Assembly: GCA_947568835.1 (NCBI GenBank) | Contig: OX387602.1 | Coordinates: 28,847,133 to 28,911,132, forward strand | Reading direction: 5' to 3' | Length of the DNA: 64,000 nucleotides | Source of the DNA: Protonemura montana | Taxonomy: Eukaryota; Arthropoda; Insecta; Plecoptera; Nemouridae | In this document: in pieces, positions 1-9,540 of the stretch | How positions within the stretch are numbered: the first letter of the stretch is position 1 | Layout of the letters: every line of letters begins with the position of its first letter | Notes under the pieces: model-generated | What the model saw: only the letters and a program-made list of their open reading frames with translations | Database searches by the model: none | Told to the model about the DNA's origin: nothing | Program-made: the position numbers and the translations under genes

Positions 1-22
1 GCCGTTACCATGGTGATTTTGG
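1..22 (+). CDS. possible exon end cut by the window edge
   Basis: The window opens with about seven codons (frame Ala-Val-Thr-Met-Val-Ile-Leu) followed at 23 by GTGAGT, a good 5' splice donor. This could be the end of an exon of a gene lying to the left. The open stretch is too short to prove coding, and none of the three phases joins in frame to the candidate exon at 1521. It may be chance. Confidence 0.2.
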
Positions 23-1012
23 GTGAGTTATTTCATTGAAATTGGCTCCTTTCCGTGGCATGCGATTTGGATTCTGTAAGCAAGTCGATGAATCAACGGG
101 GCTCTTTGAGGAAGACAAATGAAGTGTGTGTGAATGGCTTTGTGCTCGTTTGTTTTGTTTGTTGTCAAGGCAACGCTTGAAAACGATACCTGAGCTGTGA
201 ATTTGCTTTTAAGTGGCTTGTCAGCATATTCACATCACAGTGATTTAAAATAGCCGCGATGCCGGTTGGTAAAGATTGACTTTGAAGCCAACGCCGCCAT
301 CTTGAGAGTCCATGATATGAAATTATCTCAAACAGCTCGAATTATTTGTAGTTTTCATCGGTAGTTTTCGTAGTGAAATGGTTAAAATTGGCTGAAAACG
401 CGTAAACTCTATAGCTGAGATTGAAATCATATGAACACCTCAGATTTAGGGACTCCTACATGTTGCCAACAATGCATTGCCTGACTTAATTTTGATCAAC
501 TAGCTGGATCCTAAGCGCTATTTTACAGAAGTAAAACTTAACAATTTAGATTGTGGCGGGTGTTTTTTTTTTAGAAATATCAGTGCATTTTGAGAAATTT
601 CTTGCTATCACCGGTGCAACATCGCAGAGCAAACGCAGAACTAAACGCGACCTCATACATAGTTGTCACCACAAAATATTCTTGATTAAAATTCCCCCCC
701 AATTTCCACCCCTTTGTGGTTCGACTTCCGACCCCGAGGGTCAGCCATGCAGAGGAAGTGCGTTGACAGGTTGCGTTCGTCGCCCCCCCCCCCCCCCCCC
801 CCCTGCCGACCAGTGGCCGTCAGACGAGAAAGTCGTAAACCTTCCTTGGGGGACGGCACGGTGCACGAACAACTGAGGTGAGAATTGCACCGCAAGTCGC
901 AGCATTTCAAGCAATTTTAGAATAAAAGGTAATCATTTTAATATATACCTCAGACAATACCTAAAGATTATATTGGAAGTGCCAAAAAGCAACCCCTTCA
1001 CTAAAAAGTTAA
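23..1012. other. non-coding stretch with no recognised gene
   Basis: AT-rich sequence with short open frames only. 541-900 is more GC-rich and holds the poly-C tract at 783-803, with nothing that resembles a known protein. I see no convincing splice-bounded exon, RNA gene or repeat family here. Confidence 0.5.
783..803 (+). repeat. poly-C homopolymer tract
   Basis: A run of 21 C. Homopolymers of this length are unstable in replication and often miscounted in sequencing, so the exact length is uncertain. The short open frames that cross it would depend on that length. Confidence 0.9.
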
Positions 1013-1030
1013 TTTTTTTTTTTTTTTTTT
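1013..1030 (+). repeat. poly-T tract
   Basis: A run of 18 T at the left edge of the pyrimidine-rich repeat that starts near 1085. It may be the A-tail of a retroposed element lying on the minus strand, though no element was identified. Confidence 0.7.
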
Positions 1031-1084
1031 AATATTTGAATATCAATAGGTGTATCATAGAAAATATCGAATTTAAGGCATTTA

Positions 1085-1316
1085 ACTTGTTTAAGCCAGA
1101 TAAATTTTCGCCTCTTGCTCTTCTTCATGCTCTTTTTCAAATTCCTTTTCATTCACCAACATTTTCCATACTTTCTCATCTCGCCAGCTTCCTTTCTCTT
1201 CTACTTTCTTTCATTTTCCACCTCTTTCCTTCATATCTGCTTGTACTTTTTGTATCCATCTTTCTCTTTGCCTTGCTCATCCCCTTACTCTCATATTCCA
1301 AGCTTAAAATCTTTCT
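1085..1316. repeat. pyrimidine-rich dispersed repeat, copy 1
   Basis: This block and 2105-2308 share collinear words, for example ctgcttgtactttttg, atccatctttctct and tcatattccaag. They are two diverged copies of one sequence in the same orientation. Open frames of 60-136 codons here are rich in Phe, Ser and Leu, as expected from CT-rich DNA, and are not convincing genes. Confidence 0.6.
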
Positions 1317-1520
1317 TGGCAATCTTTCTTCTTCCATTCTCATAATTTTTCCAACTAATTCCAATATTTCTTTCCCAATTTCAAACCTAATCTCTCATTA
1401 TTTATTCGTTTTCTCAATATTTTGCTTTCAATTCTTGTCCAACTGAACGAACAAAAGCAATATTTGTGTCTAGCTCTAGACATAATAAGATCACTCTGAA
1501 TTTTGTATTCGTTATTTCAG

Positions 1521-1730
1521 TATTTTTATGCGACTGAGACAAGAACAAAGAGGGTCGTGAGAGTGCTCGTTGAATCTTCTGGAGTTGCTGACGAGTCAAT
1601 ATGCCAAACTGTTTTAACTGCTAAACAACTGTCAAGCTGTCAAAATATGACAGCGACGGCCCGGAGTCTGCTGAGCGAGTTAGTGGCTTCATCATTATCG
1701 TACAAGTTTTGGGGGCAAGTGAAAACATAA
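1521..1730 (+). CDS. candidate terminal exon of an unrecognised gene
   Basis: A strong 3' splice site (T-rich tract ending in ttatttcag at 1520) is followed by 69 codons and a TAA at 1728-1730. The frame begins YFYATETRTKRVVRV and ends SLSYKFWGQVKT. It is mixed and partly charged, with two Cys and an N-x-T site (NMT), and looks more protein-like than the neighbouring frames. If real it is the last coding exon of a gene whose earlier exons lie to the left, possibly outside the window. No clear AATAAA follows. I do not recognise the family. The alternative is an intronic ORF by chance. Confidence 0.35.
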   Translation, partial: YFYATETRTKRVVRVLVESSGVADESICQTVLTAKQLSSCQNMTATARSLLSELVASSLSYKFWGQVKT

Positions 1731-2104
1731 TCTTGCTGGCATAGGCGTTATAGTTAGGTTATGGTTTGGAAATGAAGACCAACTCCATCGGATTGAACGA
1801 CCACCAAGGCTGATTGGTAGGTTCTTTGGTAGTTAGGCAACTGTAGCTACGTGCACGGCGAGATGTTGCCTTGCATCATTGCTTGACTTTGCGTCATTTC
1901 GGTCTCAGCAGTCGCCTGATAGATAGGCAGCCACGAGTACATGTATGACGAGATATTGCCATGCTGAATAATAATAGGAACTGTAATTTTAAAGAAATTA
2001 AAGATTTTTTCAGGGATTGAAAATGACCTTGTGAAACATAATTATTGTAACCGTTTTTTACATCCATTAATTAAAACAGGTCGGAAAATTTTAATTTAAG
2101 TCAT
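1731..2104. other. non-coding stretch
   Basis: No gene seen. Two short related segments (near 1852 and 1937, sharing cgagat-ttgcc words) suggest a small old duplication. Confidence 0.4.
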
Positions 2105-2308
2105 CTGACTTGATTGTGCCTAATTGTTTTTCTTCTTCATACTTTCTTCCATACTTCTTTGTCCAGCCAGCTTTCTTTCTCTTCTAATTAATTCCATATC
2201 CCACCTCTTTCCCCCACATCTGCTTGTACTTTTTGTATCCATCTTTCTCTTGGTATTCCTCTTCCCATATTGGTCTCATATTCCAAGTTCAAAATCTTTG
2301 TCTCCCCA
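2105..2308. repeat. pyrimidine-rich dispersed repeat, copy 2
   Basis: Diverged direct copy of 1085-1316, with the same word order and several small indels. It ends just before the unique sequence that leads into the duplicated lectin locus. Confidence 0.6.
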
Positions 2309-2673
2309 ACCATGTGCCATAAAATGCCTGCACTTGGGTATGAACCTGGCTTGTTCTCGGCTAACGAACATGTTGAACGTTGACAAAAATACTCTCGCAG
2401 TAATACAATCTTTCTTTAAGTATATTTCTATTTAGTTATTAAACCACCAGTTGAACAGGAATGAAATGCAATAAATTTAGAATAGGAGGGACAATCATCA
2501 TAATGACATCATCATCATTGGCATGATTGGCATCATCTTAACTCCATGCTGGGGCAAATTGGAGCGAGTTGCTTTTTTACCAGTTTAAAAATAATGTCAC
2601 GAGATAACAAAATATTTTGTGTTCAAAATAGAATAAAAAAACCAAATATCAATGTTTCAATGAGAAAACTAAC

Positions 2674-2679
2674 TTTATT
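2674..2679 (-). terminator. poly(A) signal AATAAA of lectin gene A
   Basis: On the minus strand AATAAA lies about 50 bases past the TAG stop at 2728-2730. The same signal is kept at the same distance in the paralogue (16885-16890), which supports its use. Confidence 0.75.
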
Positions 2680-2727
2680 CCAGTAAGGTTTTCACGCCGT
2701 CACATCCACCTCGTACCCCGAGCCTCT

Positions 2728-5700
2728 CTAAGACGATCGCTTGCAGATAAAACTGAAGCTCGCGCCGCTGGGAATCGTGCCCATGCCGTTGAGGGCGTAC
2801 TGCAACACGTACGGACGGTCCTGGTAGCTACCACTCGGCTCCGAGGCAGTGAGCCACTTCTGGTAGCCGAGCTCTGACAGCGGAGTATCTGCAAAAACAT
2901 GGCGATTCGGTCAGAGACGACGCCCCTGGTAGACAGGGATCGATGTCATCGAGTTTGATAGATGAGATCATCGGAGTTCAGCAACAGATATTGGATGGGT
3001 GACCATCATACACATGACCAGTGCTGTTTGCGAGAGGGGTTTACAAGATTGAAGTTAGAACAACAACTTGATTCGCCTTACTGACGCATTTTTCGACAGT
3101 TTGAATACTTGGTGATTTTGTTCGAGTTGTACCGGTTGTACCGACCTACGGACGGTACAACCGGTACCGGTACAACCGGTACTGGTACAACCGGTACTGG
3201 AAGGGCTCAATAAACTGGGTTCAATAAACAATAAGGTTACGAGCCGGCACTGGATTTCTCCTCTTCCTTTCTAAGCTAGGTTAGGTTATCATCATCAACA
3301 TCATTCACCCATTTACCGACACATTAAGACCAATGCTGCACAAGCTGATTTAAAAACTGTGCGTCGTTAAAATTCACCAATCAATCAAGTAAAATAAACC
3401 AACACTTTTTAAGCTAGTCCAGGCTCGGCTTATCGTAATGTTTACTTTAAAGAATCGAACTGAAAGTAGTAATGCCAGTTAAAAAGTTTAGGCTTCAGGG
3501 GGTTGTATTACCTCCATTTTCGTTTCCTGGGGGATCCAGAGAACAAGATCTTAGTTTTTTATTCTTTGGTTGGGGTTGATACAAAATGTTTCATCAACTA
3601 AAAAAAAATTCTTTTAGTTCAGATTTTTCGAAAAATGCATTTAAGCAAATATATGTACATAAACAGGACACAACTAAAAAGGGAAGCTTTTCAAAAAAGT
3701 TTGCTCGTGTATTTTTTTACGTGAAATTTGGAGTGCTAACTGATTGCACGGATTTGGGATCCAATGCTGCTAAGAAAATGCTTTCTTGGATCCAAGGGGA
3801 TCCAATGCTTTCTGAAAACTACCAGAAAAACGCATTGAGCAGGCTTTTTTTACAACGCGTGTAACTATTAGGTAAAATTAAATTTTTAATTTCAAAAGCG
3901 TCACTCTGTTGCCAATAGTGTGATGAGTCGCCTAGTTTTTGTTTCGTCACGATCGGACAAGTGGTGTGGAGCCTTGATAAAGACCTGAGTAAGCACCAAC
4001 TCTAACAGCCACACTTACTTTTCACGCTCACGAAGCCGTCGTCAGGACCCCATTTCCGATGCAATCCGATCGAGATGGTTTGGCTCACGACGAACTCAGA
4101 GAAGGCGTTCCACACAGCACGGAGCTCGGCCTCCGAGTCCACCACCATCAAGTCGGCGTTCTCCTCGCGGCAAGTCTCCCAAGCCAGCGGCCACGTCAGC
4201 AACTCGTTGTGGAATTTGAAGGAGCCGTAGTTTCCGACGGGGGTATAGGTGTCACTGTGGGGGCAAGCAGGATGTGAGTTGGTTGAAAAGAAAATTTTGA
4301 AGACTGCAGCAACCAATTCCAAAAACTAGAAGAGCAACTTTTAGAATTAGAACGCTACTGGAATTTGGATTGAAAGCCATGGTCCTTGTTCAACCTCCTC
4401 CGAACTCACGTGACGTTTTCACCGCCCTGGTCCTCGCTTAGCTCGCAAATAAAAGGACTGAGTGTGGTGCAGGAGCCATCAGAGATGCCGGCCGAGTTCA
4501 GGTAACCGCAATTGGATGAGACGCCACCAACGGGGTACGCAGGTGCCCAGAGATTATCGTTGGCCGACAAACCTGTTCCTATGGGGCGAAACACAAGCTT
4601 TATTATATCACGCATGTCGTCTTTAGTAATTATTGGCTTAACATTAGTGCCCTGGCGTTTTATTTTCATCGACATGGATTTTGTGAAGTTGGCTGCACAG
4701 ATTTCCAAAACGCTAAAACTTAACGAAACCACTTTATGTCGAGGGATGTTACTGGACAGAATTCTACTTCAGCTTGGTTGCCATAGCAACAGTAGCATCG
4801 GTAAGCATAGTTTAGTGAACATATCCTGTTTACCGGTGATGAAGGAGTAGACTCCCTCGACGAACTGGTCGTGGAAGCCGATGAGGACGCTGCTGGCCCC
4901 GTGCCTGGTCATCATCTCTTGCAGCGCCTCCTTTTCCTTGACGGAGTTGATGACCGTCAGGAGGCCGCCGCTCGACTGGCATTGCTGGGAACGAAACAAA
5001 GTTCATGAAGATAAAGGGACGTGGCAGCTTCTTTGCTCGAGCAATTACTTTGATGATCACCTCATTATATGAAAGGAACCACAAGTTATTTAGTGAAATC
5101 ATTATTGTTTATTTGAGACACATTCAAGTTTGTTTTTGGATGGAGATGTCAACTCTGCTCTGCGGGCTGAATCTAGGATCCGAGATTATAAGATTATTTT
5201 TGACTATGCAAGGTATTTGTCAATGTAAAAGTGTGTTTCTGTTAGTTTGACGGATACTGAAAACAAAACATGGCAAGAGTGCATGATGTATATTTTCATT
5301 TTTTTGATAACGCTAATTAAGATAATACTGGTATCAGTTTGTTGATGACAATGTTTCGAGGTTTGACTACGCCAGCTTTATTTTTATGTAGAATTTAGCA
5401 AATCTTAACAAGGTAAATAATAAATGAAATCAAATTTAGTGGTATTCTGTAGTCAACATATTTCCAAGATTATCCATATTCATATTATCATTTCATTTTT
5501 ATTCATATTTCTCCAAGATTTTGTAATGAAAATAGAGAGTGTTTACTGTTGACAAGTAGTTCTTTATGTTCCTGTAACTTTAAGGTTATATTAATGGACG
5601 GGGATCAGTATGCCAAAAACCAATTTCATTTTCCTTGTGGGCCACTAACACTATACGCCGTCGACCAGTTGGCGGGGATTCCGTTGAAGTAGTACTCCCC

Positions 5701-5796
5701 GACGCCAGGGATGACGTCTTGCACACCCACATCTGCTTCCGGTCGGGCCTGTGCGACTGCGCAGAGCGCGATGAGCACGACGACAACGACTTGCAT
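2728..5796 (-). CDS. secreted dual C-type lectin domain protein (immulectin-like), paralogue A
   Basis: Five coding exons, all GT-AG: 5650-5796, 4834-4984, 4410-4578, 4019-4254, 2728-2888. They join in phase to 287 codons. Residues 1-17 (MQVVVVVLIALCAVAQA) are a signal peptide. CTLD1 spans about 34-146 with four Cys in the classic pattern (51, 123, 136, 144). CTLD2 spans about 159-283 and keeps only the outer pair (184, 283). N-glycosylation sites are at N43 (NWS) and N154 (NVT). The EPN/QPD-type sugar motif is absent in CTLD1 and reads EPS (251-253) in CTLD2, and no WND motif is seen, so canonical calcium-dependent sugar binding is doubtful. The WIG core of CTLD2 is altered here (I-S-I-G, 216-219). 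By family knowledge, secreted dual-CTLD proteins of insects act as hemolymph pattern-recognition lectins; that role is inferred. Confidence 0.92.
2935..3300 (+). repeat. 5S-rRNA-like SINE remnant in lectin intron 4 (copy A)
   Basis: The segment gatcatcggagttcagcaac ... tattggatgggtgacc (2968-3004) resembles the 5S rRNA internal region (gatcaccgaagttaagcaac, ggatgggtgacc). The downstream part shares words with the element at 21304-21780: ccgtc-tacggaagg, gtgccggcac-gg, and a tail rich in gttaggtta. It sits at the same place in copy B, so insertion predates the duplication. Confidence 0.55.
3127..3201. repeat. palindromic minisatellite, ggtacaaccggtac type
   Basis: Repeated ggtacaaccggtac and its complement gtaccggttgtacc are packed in about 75 bases. 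Copy B has only the first short part and then goes straight to cggaaggg, so the expansion occurred in copy A after duplication (or contracted in B). It can form hairpins. Confidence 0.85.
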
Positions 5797-5815
5797 CCTG
5801 CACAGAGATGAATAT
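5797..5815 (-). other. 3' splice site directly before the lectin start codon (copy A)
   Basis: Read on the minus strand, catctctgtgcag is followed by one G and then the ATG of the signal peptide. The same arrangement is kept in copy B (19817-19835). This suggests an untranslated first exon upstream (higher coordinates) and an intron in the 5' UTR. It also argues for the ATG at 5796 rather than the in-frame ATG 45 bases further upstream. Confidence 0.5.
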
Positions 5816-6330
5816 GTGTTAATTTCTTCTCTGCAATTCAAGTTGTTGGATTAATTGCTGTCTTATTTTACTCTTACTATTGATTACCTACGACCAAATA
5901 AAAAAAGTCTACATTGATGTTATTTTACATACAGGATAATAAAACCTTGTGTGTTTGACAAGTCATACCTGTTTTTTTAAAGGACTGTTAAAGATCACCG
6001 CACTGGTTAATGAAAGTAGCTACAATACCGTCTCCTTGGGTTTGATATCAATCTTACCAAAATTGATGATAACTTTTGGCTCAAGTGCACCTAGAGATAA
6101 AAGAATCCCAGCTTATCGATTCAAGATAACATTGATTTTAGCTTGCTGCAATCTTTTGATCTTGAATATCTTAAGCCTTCCATCCGAGGAAGACTACTTA
6201 CTCAAGACAAGTGGAAAGCTGATGCAATGATGATGCAAAATTTGCATAACTTTGCTAAGCTCTGAACCTAGGGCCAGTTTAATGGTACAAAACATTTGTT
6301 GTTTTGTTGAGGGCTGTATCGGTCTTGCAG
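5797..6330. other. 5' flank of lectin gene A, no further gene seen
   Basis: Duplicated sequence that should hold the untranslated first exon and promoter of lectin A. No TATA box or first exon can be placed with confidence. Open frames on either strand are short and not kept intact between copies. Confidence 0.4.
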
Positions 6331-6462
6331 GACAAGTGGGATCTTGGTTTATTTATGCTTCCACAATGCATCGCAACACAGAGGCATGCATTCAAAGTAT
6401 TTGGAAGGCTGAGAGTTTCTGGTTCCGTCATCGAGGTGTTAGCAAATAAATTTCATTTCTAG
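6331..6462 (+). CDS. weak candidate exon upstream of lectin A
   Basis: A 3' splice-like site (atcggtcttgcag, 6318-6330) is followed by 43 codons (begins DKWDLGLFMLPQC, ends VIEVLANKFHF) and TAG at 6460-6462. The homologous stretch in copy B (20816-20938) stays open in the same frame, but a second frame is also open in both, and the difference pattern favours neither strongly. The family is unknown. It may be a fossil exon or transposon piece. Confidence 0.2.
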   Translation, partial: DKWDLGLFMLPQCIATQRHAFKVFGRLRVSGSVIEVLANKFHF

Positions 6463-6516
6463 CCCGTTTTGCTATTCTCTACCTTTCAGTGTGATCGTGT
6501 TTTTTTTTGAGCAAAG

Positions 6517-7778
6517 TATCTTAAAAAATGCCTCGTATTGGTACGATATTTAAGAAAATAATCTCTTGTCGTCTTTTTCAAGACGCAAAGCAAAGCAAGA
6601 GACCGAAGGAACGTCACTACTGGGTTCTTAGCATCCACTTATTACATCTACAAAAGAGCATACAAAACTCATGAGCCTTAGACTCCAATAACACGCAATT
6701 TCTCTACATTAAATTTAGAATTCCTCCCATTACATTCCTCCCTTTTCAACACCGGAACGTACAACGGAACCCCTTAATTATTTCAGGGATGATTTAGAAC
6801 AAGACCAGCTATCTAACTACCATACAACAGAATTTTTGCCTAGCTTTGAAAAAAAGCGAACAATTACAAAAATTGGCCTTGATTTGTCCCACCTTCATTG
6901 AGGTTTTTCGAAGAGAAGAGTAAACGACAAGCTTTTTGCTCTTGAGGTATTTGTTATTTCCCTCTTCCTATCGACTGGACTCGATGGCAGGTTGAATATG
7001 TCGCTTCTCCCTCAGCAAAATTCGATCGAACCGAGTTCGGATACCAGCCTCGACAATTTTCATCACGAGTTTAATAATAAATCCCGTTCTGTTCACTGGT
7101 CCGCGCAGGTCTGTTGTATGGTCGCCGCCTGCGGTGCGAGTGGTCCGCGGTCCGATTCCCGGCTTCTGCAAATTTTTGTGATCTAAAGCACTTCGTCTGA
7201 AACATATTTCTGATGAACTTATAACAAGAAAATAGTCCAAAGTATACTTTTGAAAATTTTAAACCAAGTTATTCATAGATTATACATACAAACAATACCA
7301 TGTGCATGTTGCCTGCTTGGCTTTAAAACCTGGCGAATTTTTTTTGTGGGCAAGATGGTAGTGAGGGGTTTCCTGAAATTTCGAGTAAAACAATGGCGGG
7401 GTTCTGTGTCAGGATGGCAGTTCTCGGCGGCGCCAGCGGCGGTTGTTTTTAACTGCACGTGGTCATGTTGGTTTAGGCCGGGACTCGACCAATTTCTGAA
7501 CACCAGTTTCGAATCCCGGCGCTGCCACTGGAAGGCAGTTGTTCTGCAAGATGAAAGACTTAGAAGCTTTAAATAATCGAAAATATAAAACTCAGAAAAT
7601 ATCTTCGATGCTGCTGATTCAGATTCAGCGTCTGAAGAAGGTTATACGAGCGGTGAGGCAGTTCGGTCGATGGGTCTGCGATCAAATCCAAAGAATGATA
7701 GTATTATATATTTTTTTTAACATCACGCGTATCAATATCAGGGTTACCGACCGAAGTCCAGCAGTGATTGATTGAGTA
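6517..7778. other. spacer between lectin locus A and the 1.78 kb array
   Basis: No convincing gene. Two places resemble B boxes of tRNA-type promoters (ggtccgattccc near 7148; gtttcgaatcccgg near 7504) and may be remnants of tRNA-derived elements. 7580-7606 resembles the terminal part of the 1.78 kb unit (aaaatataaaactc), followed by about 170 bases foreign to the unit, so the left edge of the array looks disrupted. Confidence 0.45.
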
Positions 7779-9540
7779 CATTTGATATCCAACAGGTTGC
7801 GCTGGAGGTCACTGTGCGTCGTAACACGACTGCGTGTTCGGTGAAACTATACAAATAAGATTAAATGGGGACACTTCTAACAAGAGCTAACGGGCTGTAA
7901 TGCTTGCACATTCGAGATCTATTGTGGCAAACAGTCGGAGCCCATTTTATGGAGTTGCCGAGGGCTTTTGCACTGCTATCTATGGCAGCCAGGTCAAGCT
8001 CTTGCTTGCGAGAACGAATAATAATTGTACGCCATATTTTAATAAGTCGTAGAGATAAATTTTCGGACTTCCCACGTGAAAGCGGATCTAAAACGAACAA
8101 AGCAGACGAAGCGGTCGACGTCATGTACCTGCCCAGTAGGCCGGATTTTCTAACACGAAATTCAAATAGGTTCATCTTTCTGGACAAGGAATGACCGTCT
8201 TCGTGGCTCAGTGGTACGTTTGCTGCCGTAGTAACTTAAAAAGTTAATCGCTACGTGGATCGAATCCACTCGACGGAGGAACTATTTTACCGTCTGAATA
8301 CGACGTCCATCATACACCAGTGGTAGCTGCAGTCAGGAGACTTATATCTCTATAAAATGCAGCAGATAAAATATGTCTGCTTGGTTGTGCGGTTCAAGGC
8401 ATTGAATCATTGTTAACGAGCTCGATGAGTTACCGGGTTCGAATCGCGTATGCGGCACGAGGCAGTTGCACACTTTTGCCATTTTTTTTGGGCGTATAGT
8501 TTAGACAGTAGCAAAATTGCCGGGCGCTCCTGGCGCTCCGCGCCAGTCGCGCCCGCCAGTTTTGCGGGCCGTTCCCACGACCCCAAACCCCACCTATACC
8601 CCGTGTGCGGCACCTAAGTCTAGCACCAAGTATATAGGAACATGTCAACTAGTGTTAAGTGCAAAACTGACATTAGCGCTACCTTTTGGCAGAAAACGGT
8701 ACTTCACTCTGGACTTAGAATAATTTTCAAATTTTGTCAAATGTTATCTAGTTCGATAATAAGAAAATAAAAAGAAGGTACGCCGGGAAGCGAACGCATT
8801 ACCTCTGCGACTCAAAGCACAGCACCTACCACAGAGCCACGCTGCCAGTGTTGACGCAGATGGAAATAAACCAACTATACTGCTAACGATATTATCCTCG
8901 CCCGAATTCACCGATATCTCTCTTACTTGCCACCATGCTTCTCTGTTCATGGTTCAGGTAATTTATATAGACCTAAAAAAGAAGGAAGCGTTCATCAGCT
9001 CTCGTGGTCGAGCGGTGAAAATGTCCACCTGCAGTGCAGCAGGGCCCGTGTTCAAATCCTATCGATATGAAGATATTTTTTTTTCTTTGTTATAAGTAGT
9101 ATGATCAAATAACTGCTCGCCATCAAACTATAAGAAAATGACTCTTAAAGCGCCGAGAAAACAGGACTTGTCCTGCATAGATGCAAATGTTCCCCATCCC
9201 ACCAAGCGCCACGGCGGTGCTCAGCAACATCATGAGTATGGGCTATCACCATCCAGCAAGATCTAGCGTGATAATGCAAGCATGACAGCCCGACTGGAGG
9301 AACGCCAGTCAAACTCCGTTGCATGATTACAGCGCACATTGCTTCATTAACGTGTAAATGTTTCACCGAACATGCCGTCGTGTTAAGTCGCAATGTGACC
9401 CCCAGCGCAATCTGTTGGATATTAAGTTGGGTGTATTGGATATTTTGATATTTATGGATTTTTTTTGAAATCGTGTTTTTCATATTATATATTTACTGTG
9501 AGTAAACAATAATATAAAACTCGGGAAAAATATCGTAGTA
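7779..9540 (+). repeat. array unit 1 (oldest, most diverged)
   Basis: tRNA-like segments: 8195-8277 (+), 8376-8458 (+), 8776-8846 (-), 8998-9070 (+). Hairpin 8511-8565. Its first tRNA-like segment keeps the best A box of the array (tggctcagtgg), so this unit may be closest to the ancestral sequence. Confidence 0.9.
8511..8565. repeat. GC-rich nested inverted repeat (hairpin), kept in all five units
   Basis: Outer arms gcaaaattgccgggcg and cgcccgccagttttgc match at 14 of 16 positions, and inner arms ctggcgc/gcgccag pair perfectly around a 3-base loop. In the other units (10294-10348, 12054-12108, 13838-13892, 15625-15679) the outer AT-rich arm becomes perfect (caattttgc) while the cgcccg arm loses a base pair. 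It sits just after the poly-T that follows tRNA-like segment b, within AT-rich surroundings. Confidence 0.85.

Larger units (their letters stand above)
2521..6516. repeat. segmental duplication, copy A (lectin locus)
   Basis: Collinear with 16740-20989. Similarity begins at the words around ggcatcatc/ctccatgctgggg and ends just after tttcagtgtgatcgtg. It carries a whole lectin gene with its introns and about 0.7 kb of 5' flank. Copy A differs by a palindromic minisatellite (3127-3201), about 110 extra bases near 3580-3700, and the absence of the roughly 0.45 kb segment found at 20361-20815 in copy B. Confidence 0.92.

Noticed and set aside
783..803. Regulatory G-quadruplex element at the poly-C tract
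   Set aside because: A bare homopolymer in non-coding DNA with no gene next to it. Length error or slippage is the simpler view.
1085..1446. Membrane protein suggested by a Phe/Leu/Ser-rich 136-codon ORF at 1036-1446
   Set aside because: Composition follows from CT-rich DNA, the second copy (2124-2435) does not keep the frame, and no start or splice context supports it.
4830..5102. Alternative-frame ORFs over lectin exons (for example 2700-2900, 4830-5102, 16911-17111, 18877-19149)
   Set aside because: These are shadow frames of exons 2 and 5. The true frame is fixed by splice phases, signal peptide, Cys pattern and paralogue conservation.
9145..9483. 112-codon minus-strand ORF repeated identically at 10906-11244 and 12689-13027
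   Set aside because: Identity reflects recent tandem duplication. In units 4 and 5 the frame is shortened or altered, and composition and lack of any domain argue against a gene.
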